Below are positions 51,263 through 59,250 of a DNA stretch of 64,000 nucleotides, one piece after another. Every line of letters starts with the position of its first letter. Positions within the stretch are counted from its first letter, which is position 1. The notes beneath the pieces were generated by a model, which worked only from the letters and a program-made list of their open reading frames with translations, did not search any database and was not told where the DNA came from. The translations under genes were made by a program, and so were the position numbers. The stretch is from Streptomyces sp. NRRL S-340 (GTDB taxonomy: Bacteria > Actinomycetota > Actinomycetes > Streptomycetales > Streptomycetaceae), in contig NZ_JOIY01000028.1 in NCBI RefSeq assembly GCF_000720185.1, positions 45,963 through 109,962 on the forward strand. The letters are read 5' to 3'.

Positions 51263-52294
51263 ATGCACCCGATCCGACCGGCCGCACCGGCCACCACCCG
51301 CATCCTGGTGACCGGCGGGGCCGGCTTCATCGGTTCCCACTACGTCCGTACGCTGCTGGGGCCCGAGGGCCCCGGCGACGTCTCGGTCACCGTCCTGGAC
51401 AAGCTGACGTACGCGGGCAATCCGGCCAACCTCGACGAGGTACGCGCACACCCGCGGTTCTCCTTCGTGGAGGGGGACATCTGCTCGCCCGAGCTGGTCG
51501 GGAAGCTGATGGCCGAGCACGACCAGGTGGTGCACTTCGCCGCCGAGTCGCACGTCGACCGGTCGATCGACGGCGGCGCCGAGTTCGTGCGCACCAACGT
51601 GGTCGGCACGCACACCCTCGTCGACGCGGCGCACCGGGCCGGCGTCGAGGTCTTCGTGCACATCTCCACCGACGAGGTGTACGGCTCGATCGACGAGGGT
51701 TCCTGGCCCGAGAGCCACCCGCTGCGGCCGAACTCGCCGTACTCCTCGGCGAAGGCCTCCAGCGACCTGATCGCGCTGTCGTACCACCGCACCCACGGTC
51801 TCGACGTGCGGGTGACCCGCTGTTCCAACAACTACGGCCACCACCAGTTCCCCGAGAAGGTCGTGCCGCTGTTCGTGACCAGCCTGCTCGACGGCAGGAA
51901 GGTCCCGCTGTACGGCGACGGCGGCAACGTCCGCGACTGGCTGCACATCGACGACCACGTGCAGGGCATCGAACTGGTCCGCACCCGGGGCCGCGCGGGC
52001 GAGGTCTACAACATCGGCGGCGGCACCGAACTCTCCAACCGGGAGCTGACCGAAGCGCTGCTCGCGGCGTGCGGCGCCACCTGGGAGGGCAGCGTCGAAC
52101 ACGTCGAGGACCGCAAGGGACACGACCGCCGCTACTCGGTCGACTGCACGAAGATCCGCGAGGAGCTGGGCTACGCACCCCGCAGGAGCTTCGAGGAGGG
52201 ACTGGCCGAAACTGTGCGCTGGTACCGGGAGAACCGGAGCTGGTGGGAACCGCTGAGGCAGCGGTTGATGGAGGTGGAGCCTCCACTTGAATGA
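51263..52294 (+). CDS. rmlB: dTDP-glucose 4,6-dehydratase
   Basis: A 343-aa extended SDR. TGGAGFIGSHYVRTLL binds NAD, and HFAAESHVDRSIDGGAEFVRTNVVGT, STDEVYGSI and PYSSAKASSDLI (Tyr-x-x-x-Lys) are standard landmarks. SNNYGHHQFPEKVVPL and DRKGHDRRYSVDCTKI complete the family. It converts dTDP-glucose to dTDP-4-keto-6-deoxyglucose. It is the last gene of the sugar run, 109 bp before the RiPP-like precursor gene. All residues expected for catalysis appear present. Confidence 0.95.
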   Translation: MHPIRPAAPATTRILVTGGAGFIGSHYVRTLLGPEGPGDVSVTVLDKLTYAGNPANLDEVRAHPRFSFVEGDICSPELVGKLMAEHDQVVHFAAESHVDRSIDGGAEFVRTNVVGTHTLVDAAHRAGVEVFVHISTDEVYGSIDEGSWPESHPLRPNSPYSSAKASSDLIALSYHRTHGLDVRVTRCSNNYGHHQFPEKVVPLFVTSLLDGRKVPLYGDGGNVRDWLHIDDHVQGIELVRTRGRAGEVYNIGGGTELSNRELTEALLAACGATWEGSVEHVEDRKGHDRRYSVDCTKIREELGYAPRRSFEEGLAETVRWYRENRSWWEPLRQRLMEVEPPLE

Positions 52295-52403
52295 GAACTT
52301 CACCCGTCGCCGATGATCCGGACACTGTCCGTCAGCCGCCGGCTCCGCGAAGAATCCCGGCCATTGGAACACCAGCCGACCACGTCAGTCAGGATCTTCT
52401 CCG

Positions 52404-52796
52404 ATGAGCCACGCCAGCATCACGTCCGACGATCTCGTCTCGCCTCGCTCGACGCGCGTCACCGGAACGGCTACCGCCCGCCCGCTCCTGGTGGTCGAGA
52501 CCCTCGACCATTCCGCCGGTTCCACCGTGCAGTTCACCTACACCTACGCGGGCGGCGCCGCACCCCGGCTCACGTTCCGCACCCCGGCCGCCGCGGCCGA
52601 CCACGTCCAGTTCACGTTCTGCGCCCAGCCCGACCCGGTCGACCACGCCCAGTTCACGTTCTGCGCCCAGCCCGACCCGTCCGACGACCCGATGTTCACG
52701 TTCTGCGCCCACACCGCGTCCGCCGACGCCTCCGGTGCGTGGACCGCGGATCCCGTGGCCGTCGAGGAGGACGCGGTCGCCGGGGCGTGGATATGA
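52404..52796 (+). CDS. Putative multi-core RiPP precursor peptide
   Basis: A 130-aa protein. Residues 1 to about 38 form a leader-like start (MSHASITSDDLVSPRSTRVT...). Then come five imperfect 13-14-residue units, the last three near-identical: VQFTFC-AQPDPVDH, AQFTFC-AQPDPSDDP and MFTFC-AHTASADA. Each ends its hydrophobic Thr-containing core in Cys, followed by an Ala-x-x-x acidic spacer. Cyanobactin precursors such as PatE use the same plan (ITFC then AYDG). The two upstream units (QFTYTYAGGAAP, RLTFRTPAAAADH) lack Cys. The stop overlaps the YcaO gene start (ATGA). Alternative: a structural beta-repeat protein. The ribosome site is weak. Confidence 0.7.
   Translation: MSHASITSDDLVSPRSTRVTGTATARPLLVVETLDHSAGSTVQFTYTYAGGAAPRLTFRTPAAAADHVQFTFCAQPDPVDHAQFTFCAQPDPSDDPMFTFCAHTASADASGAWTADPVAVEEDAVAGAWI
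52608..52711 (+). repeat. In-register 42-nt repeats encoding the cores
   Basis: A 30-bp identical segment (52608-52637 and 52650-52679) recurs with a 42-nt period. A third copy retains 17 identical bases from 52695. The period equals 14 codons, so duplication has kept the reading frame and core-spacer cassette. Confidence 0.9.
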
Positions 52797-55090
52797 CTTC
52801 CGGATCGCCGCACTCCTGGAGATCCGGGCCGGCCGCCCTACAGGACGGCTCCACTCTCGTGGGCTTCAGGCACCACCTACGTCCCGCGAACGTCCCCGGC
52901 GAGGCGACCTACCTGGTCTCCCGCCGGGGCGTCACCGCCCTGCGCGGCGCCCTCGCCGAGGTGCTCGGCCCGCTGCTCGACGGCACCCGGTCACTCGCCG
53001 AGATCCTGCGCGCCGCCGCACCCGCGCTGACCGCCGAGGAGACCCAGGGCGGTCTGCACCTGCTCAGTGAGGCGGGACTGCTCCGCTTCGAGCAGCCGGC
53101 CCCGGCCGCGACGGACACCGACCCGGTCGCCGAGGCGTACTGGGACCTGGCCGGCCTGGACGGCGCCCGGGCGGCGGCGGGCCTCGCCGGCGCCCGGCTC
53201 CGCGTCCTGCCGCTCGCCGGTGTGGACGCGGGACCGGTGCTCGCCGCGGGCGCCGGGTCCGGCGTCACCGTGACCGAGGCGGACGCGGACCTCACGCTGG
53301 TCCTGTGCGACGACTACCTCTCCCCGGAGCTGAAGCGGGTCGACGTCGAGCACCGGGCGGCGGGCAGACCGTGGCTGCTCGCCCGGCTGTGCGGCTACGA
53401 GCCGTGGATCGGCCCGTTCTTCCAGCCGGACGAGGGGCCCTGCTGGTCGTGTCTGGCCGCCCGGCTGGCACAGCACCGCGGGTACGAGGCACCGCTCCAG
53501 CAGGCGCTGGGGCTCGACCGTCCGCTGGGCCGGCCGGCCGCCTCACTGCCGGCGGGCCGCGCCCTGGCCGCGCAGAGCGTGGTCCTGGAGGCCGCCAAGT
53601 GGCTGGCCGGGCTGCGCTACGCCGACCAGGGCTCCGTCCGTACGGTCGACACCCTCCGGCTGGAGACCAGGGTCCACGCGGTCTCCCGTGTCCCCCAGTG
53701 CGCCTCCTGCGGGGACCCCGGACTGACGGCGCGGCGTGTGTCCGCACCGTTCGTCCCGGTGTCGCGGCCCAAGGCGGGCCAGGGCGGCAGCGGTCACCGG
53801 GCCCTCAGTCCCGACCAGCTGCTGAAGCGCTACGGGCACCTGGTGAGCCCGGTCACCGGCATCGTCCCGATGCTCGAACCCTCGCCGGGCGCACCCGAGT
53901 TCGCCACCACATATGTGTCGGGGCGCAACCTCGCGATGCGGGACAACGGTCTGGCCGGGCTGCGCTCGCTCAGCGGCGGCAAGGGCCTGACCGACGCCGA
54001 GGCCCGCACGAGTGCGCTGTGCGAGGCGGTGGAGCGCTACAGCGGCACACGGCACGGCGACGAGCCGGTCGTGGTGGACACCCTGCGCGCGCTCGGCGAC
54101 GAGGCCATCCACCCCAACTCCTGCCAGTTGTACGCGGAGCGGCAGTTCCGCGAGCGGGACCGCTGGAACCGCTCGGGCTCTCCCTTCCACCACGTGCCCG
54201 AGCCCTTCGACGACGACCGGCCGGTGGAGTGGGCCCCCGTGTGGTCCCTGACCGAGCGGCGCAGGCGGCTGCTGCCCACGTCGATGCTCTACTTCCCCGC
54301 CGGCGCCCCGGCTCCGCACGGGCCCTTGGCCGACTCCAACGGCAACGCGGCGGGCAGCAGCCCGGAGGACGCCCTGCTGCAGGGTTTCCTGGAGCTGGTG
54401 GAGCGGGACGCGGTGGCCCTGTGGTGGTACAACCGCACCCGGCAGCCGGCGGTCGACCTGGACGCGTTCGACGAGCCGTACATCGGGCGGCTGCGCGAGG
54501 GGTACCGGAAGCTGGGCCGCAAGGTGTGGGCGCTGGACCTCACCTCCGATTTCGGCATCCCCGCGATGGTGGCCCTCTCCCGGCGCACCGACGGGCCCAC
54601 CGAGGACATCGTCTTCGGTTTCGGCGCCCACTTCGATCCAGCCATCGCGCTGCGCAGGGCGCTCACCGAGATGGGGCAACTGCTGCCCGCCGTGGGCGCG
54701 TGCCGCCCCGGCGAGGGGTACCGCATCAAGGACCCCCTGCCGGTCCGCTGGTGGCGCGAGGCGACGCTCGCCAACCAGCCGTACCTGGCGCCGGATCCGG
54801 CCACCCGGCCGCGCACTCCCGGCCACTGGGCCTACGCGGCGCGCACCGATCTGCTCGACGACGTCCGGGCCGTCACCGACCTCGTCCGCGCCAAAGGCCT
54901 GGACCTGCTCGTCCTGGACCAGACCCGGCCGGACATCGGAATGCCGGTGGTCAAGGTCGTGGTGCCGGGGCTCCGGCACTTCTGGGCCCGGTACGCGCCG
55001 GGCAGACTCTTCGACGTACCGGTCGCGCTCGGACGCCTCGCCGGCCCTACACCGTACGAGCAGCTCAATCCGATCCCGCTCTTCGTTTGA
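52793..55090 (+). CDS. E1-like/YcaO fused cyclodehydratase (TOMM type, PatD-like layout)
   Basis: A 765-aa protein. Residues about 1-320 form the E1-like (ocin-ThiF) partner domain with a zinc knuckle, Cys217/Cys220 (GPCWSC) and Cys303/Cys306 (PQCASC). Residues about 370-765 form the YcaO domain: YVSGRNLAMRDNGLAGLRSLSGGKGLTDAEARTSALCEAVERYSG (ATP/Mg-binding Glu411, Glu414), SNGNAAGSSPEDALLQGFLELVERDAVALWWYN, and a Pro-rich C-terminus LNPIPLFV like the PxPxP end of azoline synthases. It should convert Cys (and Thr/Ser) of the coupled precursor to thiazolines using ATP. Fused E1-YcaO of this length is the PatD/TruD layout. No macrocyclase protease or full dehydrogenase is visible in the window. 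Confidence 0.9.
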   Translation: MTSGSPHSWRSGPAALQDGSTLVGFRHHLRPANVPGEATYLVSRRGVTALRGALAEVLGPLLDGTRSLAEILRAAAPALTAEETQGGLHLLSEAGLLRFEQPAPAATDTDPVAEAYWDLAGLDGARAAAGLAGARLRVLPLAGVDAGPVLAAGAGSGVTVTEADADLTLVLCDDYLSPELKRVDVEHRAAGRPWLLARLCGYEPWIGPFFQPDEGPCWSCLAARLAQHRGYEAPLQQALGLDRPLGRPAASLPAGRALAAQSVVLEAAKWLAGLRYADQGSVRTVDTLRLETRVHAVSRVPQCASCGDPGLTARRVSAPFVPVSRPKAGQGGSGHRALSPDQLLKRYGHLVSPVTGIVPMLEPSPGAPEFATTYVSGRNLAMRDNGLAGLRSLSGGKGLTDAEARTSALCEAVERYSGTRHGDEPVVVDTLRALGDEAIHPNSCQLYAERQFRERDRWNRSGSPFHHVPEPFDDDRPVEWAPVWSLTERRRRLLPTSMLYFPAGAPAPHGPLADSNGNAAGSSPEDALLQGFLELVERDAVALWWYNRTRQPAVDLDAFDEPYIGRLREGYRKLGRKVWALDLTSDFGIPAMVALSRRTDGPTEDIVFGFGAHFDPAIALRRALTEMGQLLPAVGACRPGEGYRIKDPLPVRWWREATLANQPYLAPDPATRPRTPGHWAYAARTDLLDDVRAVTDLVRAKGLDLLVLDQTRPDIGMPVVKVVVPGLRHFWARYAPGRLFDVPVALGRLAGPTPYEQLNPIPLFV

Positions 55091-55220
55091 CCGAATACTT
55101 TCGGACAGGGGAACGGAATCCGGGTAGAAAATTCGCCAGCCGTTGACCGTACTCTGCCTAGAATGACGCCGGTTCCATCTGAACCGGGATGGAGAGACGG
55201 GCGGGGGGCTCGGACGAGCG

Positions 55221-56459
55221 ATGAACGGTAAGGACCCGAACGGACACGCAGCACATTCCGGCCAGACGTTCACAAGAACCGCCCGCGGCATTCTGCTGGC
55301 CGCGCTCGCATGCTATTTGGGCATCACCTTCCTCAACATCCTGTCCCAGCCGCTCGGTCCCTACAATCTGGCCCTCGCCGTCGCCTGCCTGATCCTCGTG
55401 TTCCTGCTCCAGCTCGTGCACTCGGCTCCCGGCGCCTCCGCGGCACGGCCGCGCAGCAAGTTCCTCACCCTGGCCGCGCAGGGTGCCCTCTCCTATCTGC
55501 CGCTGATCTGGTTCGGAGTGCCCTGGGGCGCGATGGCGGGGTTCTTCGCCGGATCCGTGCTGCTGCTCCTGCCGGCCAGGGCGGGCTGGACGCTGTACGG
55601 GCTGACGACGCTCAGCCTGCTCGTGCCCGGGTGCCTGCACCACCTCGCGGTCGTCGACATCGTGTACATGTGCCAGACCACCGCGCTCACCGGTCTCGTG
55701 GTGTACGGGCTGAGCCGGCTGACCGCCCTGGTGGACCAGTTGCACCGGGCCCGCACCGACCTCGCCCGGCTCGCCGTCAGCAACGAGCAGCTGCGGTTCT
55801 CCAGGGACCTGCACGACCTGCTCGGGTACAGCCTCTCCGCGATCACCCTCAAGAACGAGCTGATCCACCGCCTCATCCCGGCCGACCCGCTCAGGGCCCG
55901 CAAGGAGGTCGACGAGGTGCTCGGCATCTCCCGGCAGGCGCTGGCCGACGTGCGCCGGGTCGCCCGCGACTACCGGGAGATGTACCTCAACTCCGAACTC
56001 ACTTCCGCCGAGTCGGTGCTGGCCGCCGCCAGGGTCTCGGTCACGGTCGACACCCATGACGCCATCGGGCGGCTGGGACCGGCCACGTCCACCGTGCTGG
56101 CCACGGTGCTGCGGGAGGGCGTCACCAACCTGCTGCGGCACTCCAAGGCCTCGTACTGCCGGATCTCCGCGCGGGTCGAGGACGGTCTGGTCCGTCTCAC
56201 GATCGTCAACGACGGCCTGGTGACCGGTCACCAGACGCCCTCCTCGCCGGACAGCGGCAGCGGCCTGGGCAACCTCCAGCAGCGGCTGGAGGGCATCGGA
56301 GGGCGGCTGATCGTGCGGCGCCTGCACGACGGTTCGGGCGCGGACACCTTCCGGATCACCGCCGAGGCACCGCTCCAGGCGGCGCGCTCGGGCGACATGT
56401 GTCCGGGTCGGGGCGGGGCCGGCAAGGCGACGTACGGCAGGGCCGACAACATCGCGTGA
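55221..56459 (+). CDS. Sensor histidine kinase (DesK/NarL-type HisKA_3)
   Basis: A 412-aa kinase. About five hydrophobic segments between residues 20 and 165 form a membrane sensor with very short outside loops. A coiled linker (DQLHRARTDLARLAVSNEQLRFS) leads to His198 in SRDLHDLLGYSLSAITLKNEL, the phosphorylated residue. The ATPase part has LREGVTNLLRHSKASYC (N-box) and SGSGLGNLQQRLEGIGG (G-box). It sits directly between the YcaO gene and its regulator. A TAGAAT -10-like hexamer at 55159 suggests its own promoter. It may sense the peptide product or membrane stress. Confidence 0.9.
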   Translation: MNGKDPNGHAAHSGQTFTRTARGILLAALACYLGITFLNILSQPLGPYNLALAVACLILVFLLQLVHSAPGASAARPRSKFLTLAAQGALSYLPLIWFGVPWGAMAGFFAGSVLLLLPARAGWTLYGLTTLSLLVPGCLHHLAVVDIVYMCQTTALTGLVVYGLSRLTALVDQLHRARTDLARLAVSNEQLRFSRDLHDLLGYSLSAITLKNELIHRLIPADPLRARKEVDEVLGISRQALADVRRVARDYREMYLNSELTSAESVLAAARVSVTVDTHDAIGRLGPATSTVLATVLREGVTNLLRHSKASYCRISARVEDGLVRLTIVNDGLVTGHQTPSSPDSGSGLGNLQQRLEGIGGRLIVRRLHDGSGADTFRITAEAPLQAARSGDMCPGRGGAGKATYGRADNIA

Positions 56460-56564
56460 GGAGTCTTGGCGTGATCTTTGCGTACTGACGGAAAAACGAC
56501 GGCGGCTATACGCTTGAGTAGCATCCAGCGTACGCAGTCGGCGGGGGAACGGGGAAAAGCGACG

Positions 56565-57173
56565 ATGATACGGATCCTGCTGGCCGAGGACATGCACATG
56601 GTCCGCGGCGCGCTGGTGGCTCTGCTCGATCTGGAGGAAGACCTGACGGTGGTCTCCGAGCTGGAACGCGGCGACGAGATCCTGAGCGCGGCGCGCGAAC
56701 ACCGGCCGGACGTGGCCATCATCGACATCGACCTGCCGGGCCTCGACGGCCTGAGCGCGGCCGAGCTGCTGCACGAGCGTCTCCCGGAGTGCCGGGCCTT
56801 GATCCTCACCAGTCTGGGCCGTCCCGGCACCCTGCGCCGGGCGATGTCCGCACACGTGGCGGGCTTCCTCCTCAAGGACGCCCCGCCCAGCGAACTCGCC
56901 CACGCCGTGCGCCGCGTCGCCGCCGGCCAGCGGGTGGTCGACCCGCAACTGGCCCTGGCCGCCTGGGGCGGCGCGGAGAGCCCGCTGACCACCCGCGAGA
57001 CCGAGGTGCTGCAACTGGCCGCGCAGGGCACGGAACCGCAGGAGATCGCCGCACACCTGCGGCTCTCGGTGGGCACGGTGCGCAACTACCTCACCACCAC
57101 CGTGACCAAGCTCAACGCGCGTAACCGGGTCGACGCGATCCGCATCGCCCGCGAGTCGGGCTGGCTGCTGTGA
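56565..57173 (+). CDS. LuxR/NarL-type response regulator
   Basis: A 202-aa regulator. The receiver domain (1 to about 120) has Asp54 (AIIDIDLPGLDG) as phosphoacceptor, the acidic pair ED at 8-9, Thr in LILTSLG and Lys in GFLLKDA. The C-terminal helix-turn-helix contains SPLTTRETEVLQLAAQGTEPQEIAAHLRLSVGTVRNYLTTTVTKL. Pairing with the kinase 105 bp upstream is typical of DesK/DesR-type systems. Targets are unknown; the RiPP operon is the nearest candidate. The intergenic gap could hold a separate promoter. Confidence 0.93.
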   Translation: MIRILLAEDMHMVRGALVALLDLEEDLTVVSELERGDEILSAAREHRPDVAIIDIDLPGLDGLSAAELLHERLPECRALILTSLGRPGTLRRAMSAHVAGFLLKDAPPSELAHAVRRVAAGQRVVDPQLALAAWGGAESPLTTRETEVLQLAAQGTEPQEIAAHLRLSVGTVRNYLTTTVTKLNARNRVDAIRIARESGWLL

Positions 57174-57213
57174 CCGGCCCCGCCGCCTGCTCGCCCAGCG
57201 CGCGGCGGGGCGG

Positions 57214-57843
57214 TCAGGCCGCGGCCACCGTCAGCCCGGCCCCGGCCAGGTAGCCGAGGATCTCCAGGGTCAGTTCGGCGGGCAGCGGAAGCACCTCGAC
57301 CATGGCCTCCGGTGTCATGGGCCAGGCCAGCAGCGACACCACCCACATCGCCTCCGGGCGGTGGATCTCCACCCGGTGCCCCAGGGTGTGGCACTGCACC
57401 AGGAAGGTGTTGCCCCGCACGGTGATGGTCGCGGTGGGCCGCAGCCGCACCCGGCGCCACGCCGGCAGCCGGACGGTGGCGAAGCGGGCGCTGCGGCCCA
57501 CCGGTACCACGGAGAGCACCGGCCCCCTCAGATCGTCCAGGGACAGCGTCCTGATCACCATGGGGGAGATCCCGCGGAGCACCGACAGGACCACCGTGAA
57601 CGTCTCGTGCCCGGGTGCCGTGCGGCCCTCCGGCGGCGGCAGGTTGGCGAGCAGTACGGGACCGAGTTCCATCCGGCGCAGCGCCTCGGCCACCGCGGGC
57701 CCCGGGTCCTCGACCCGCTCGGTGCCCTGCGGGCCGCTGAGCACCAGCGCCCGCCCTTCCTCGTCCCAGCCGACCACCGTGTCCTCGCGCAGGGACCACA
57801 GGTGGTGGATGCGCAGGGGGGCGTCTTCCGCGTGGGGAGTCAC
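57214..57843 (-). CDS. Orphan SagB N-terminal-like domain protein
   Basis: A 209-aa protein beginning with GTG after GGAGG. It resembles, from memory of the family, the N-terminal region that precedes the nitroreductase domain in actinobacterial SagB-type TOMM dehydrogenases: HHLWSLREDTVVGW, AVAEALRRMELGPVLLANLP, LRGISPMVIRTLSLDDLRGPVLSVVP, and HRVEIHRPEAMWVVSLLAWPMT ending LPLPAELTLEILGYLAGAGLTV. The FMN-binding nitroreductase half is absent, and no frameshifted continuation is seen before the regulator gene. It may recognise the precursor or YcaO protein without oxidising it. It is convergent with the response regulator. Confidence 0.65.
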   Translation of the reverse strand: MTPHAEDAPLRIHHLWSLREDTVVGWDEEGRALVLSGPQGTERVEDPGPAVAEALRRMELGPVLLANLPPPEGRTAPGHETFTVVLSVLRGISPMVIRTLSLDDLRGPVLSVVPVGRSARFATVRLPAWRRVRLRPTATITVRGNTFLVQCHTLGHRVEIHRPEAMWVVSLLAWPMTPEAMVEVLPLPAELTLEILGYLAGAGLTVAAA

Positions 57844-58024
57844 GGTCAACCACCTCCTCGGAGCGGCGGGACCGGCAAAGGTGCGGCTCCGTCCACCGGC
57901 CCGCTCGCGTCCTTGAGTATGGAACCGCGTACGGCGCCCTGGGCAGCGAACAGATCACACCGAAGGCATGAGGAAATCACGGGTCCCTCACCGCACCCGC
58001 CCGGCAGGTGCTCCGGCGGCGCGA

Positions 58025-58042
58025 TCCAGTCCTTCTTGAGGC
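58025..58042 (+). promoter_or_regulatory. Heptad pair before the aromatic PKS ACP
   Basis: TCCAGTC 58025 and TTGAGGC 58036 are 11 bp apart, the same pair type as TCCAGCA/TTGAGTC at 60347. They lie in the 281-bp divergent gap between the SagB-like gene and the ACP. Two heptads alone are weak evidence. Confidence 0.35.
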
Positions 58043-58124
58043 CGCTCTGGCCCAATGGTCGGCGTCCGGACACTCGTGGCGCCCGTCACGGACCGTGCCG
58101 GCCAACCCGTCAGGAGGGGGAACC

Positions 58125-58403
58125 ATGTCAGGGCTCCAGTTCACCGAGGACGACCTCAAACGCATCCTGTACGCCGCGGCCGGCACCGAGGAGGAAGGCG
58201 TCGCCGACGGTGACTTCGCGGACACCGAATTCCAGCTGCTCGGCTACGAGTCGCTCGCGCTCCTGGAGACCTGCGGCCGCATCGAGCGCGAGTACGGCGT
58301 CGCGCTCGCCGACCACACCCTGGCCGACGCGGTCACCCCGCGCCTGCTGGTCGAGGCCGTGAACCGGTACCTCGGCGAGCAGACCGTGGCCGCCACCCGC
58401 TGA
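58125..58403 (+). CDS. Acyl carrier protein of the aromatic PKS
   Basis: A 92-aa carrier protein of type II PKS length. Ser43 in FQLLGYESLALLETCGRIEREYGV is the phosphopantetheine site; GYESLAL is typical of aromatic PKS ACPs, where GxDSLAL is usual. AGGAGGGGG precedes ATG 58125. It is followed by the ketoreductase after 21 bp, so it heads the aromatic operon of ACP, ketoreductase and aromatase. Together with the KS and CLF at 60458-63012 it makes a complete minimal PKS. Confidence 0.93.
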   Translation: MSGLQFTEDDLKRILYAAAGTEEEGVADGDFADTEFQLLGYESLALLETCGRIEREYGVALADHTLADAVTPRLLVEAVNRYLGEQTVAATR

Positions 58404-58424
58404 CGGACGCCCGAGGAGGCGAGC

Positions 58425-59219
58425 ATGACACAGCACACGACACAGGAGAGCCGGACCGCGCTGGTCACCGGCGCGACGAGCGGCATCGGACTCGCCGTCG
58501 CGCGGCTGCTGGCGACCCAGGGGCACCGGGTGTACATCGGTGCGCGCGACGCCGGGAACGTGGCCGCGACGGTCAAGGAACTCCAGCAGCAGGGCCTGGA
58601 CGTGGACGGCTCGACGCTCGACGTGCGGTCCGCGGACAGCGTGGGAGCGTTCGTGCGGGCGGCCGTCGACCGGTTCGGCGCCGTGGACGTCCTGGTCAAC
58701 AACGCCGGCCGGTCCGGCGGCGGCGTCACCGCCGACCTGACCGACGAGCTCTGGGAGGACGTGATCGACACCAATCTGAACAGCGTCTTCCGTATGACCC
58801 GTGAGGTGCTGAACACCGGCGGCATGCGGACCAGGCCGCGCGGGCGGATCATCAACATCGCCTCCACGGCGGGCAAGCAGGGCGTGGTGCTCGGCGCCCC
58901 GTACTCCGCCTCCAAGCACGGCGTGGTCGGTTTCACCAAGGCGCTCGGCAACGAGCTGGCGCCGACCGGCATCACCGTGAACGCGGTCTGCCCCGGCTAT
59001 GTCGAGACCCCGATGGCCCAGCGGGTGCGGGCCGGGTACGCGGCGGCGTACGACACCACCGAGGACAAGATCCTGGAGAAGTTCCAGGCGAAGATCCCGC
59101 TCGGCCGCTACTCCACCCCCGAGGAGGTCGCGGGCCTGGTCGGCTACCTCGCCTCCGACACCGCCGCCTCCATCACCGCGCAGGCCCTCAACGTCTGCGG
59201 CGGCCTCGGCAACTTCTGA
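58425..59219 (+). CDS. Polyketide C9 ketoreductase (ActIII-like)
   Basis: A 264-aa short-chain dehydrogenase very close in pattern to ActIII. TGATSGIGLAVARLLA binds NADPH, LVNNAGRSGGG is the NNAG site, and Ser147, Tyr160 and Lys164 (PYSASKHG) the catalytic residues. ITVNAVCPGYVETPMA and the C-terminal ITAQALNVCGGLGNF match the polyketide-specific form. It reduces the C9 carbonyl of the nascent chain and so guides first-ring closure between C7 and C12. It implies that the aromatic product is a reduced-type polyketide such as an anthracycline, angucycline or pyranonaphthoquinone. Confidence 0.95.
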   Translation: MTQHTTQESRTALVTGATSGIGLAVARLLATQGHRVYIGARDAGNVAATVKELQQQGLDVDGSTLDVRSADSVGAFVRAAVDRFGAVDVLVNNAGRSGGGVTADLTDELWEDVIDTNLNSVFRMTREVLNTGGMRTRPRGRIINIASTAGKQGVVLGAPYSASKHGVVGFTKALGNELAPTGITVNAVCPGYVETPMAQRVRAGYAAAYDTTEDKILEKFQAKIPLGRYSTPEEVAGLVGYLASDTAASITAQALNVCGGLGNF

Positions 59220-59250
59220 CCCGCACCCCCCCCCGACAGGAGAGACGACG

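Noticed and set aside
52404..52796. Reading the FTFCAQ repeats as an amyloid-like or structural surface protein
   Set aside because: There is no signal peptide, only three full repeats, and the gene is translationally coupled to a TOMM cyclodehydratase, which makes a modified precursor more likely. Not fully excluded.
55143..55164. Canonical sigma70 promoter (TTGACC ... TAGAAT) before the histidine kinase
   Set aside because: The two hexamers are only 10 bp apart; TAGAAT may still be a -10, but not with this -35.
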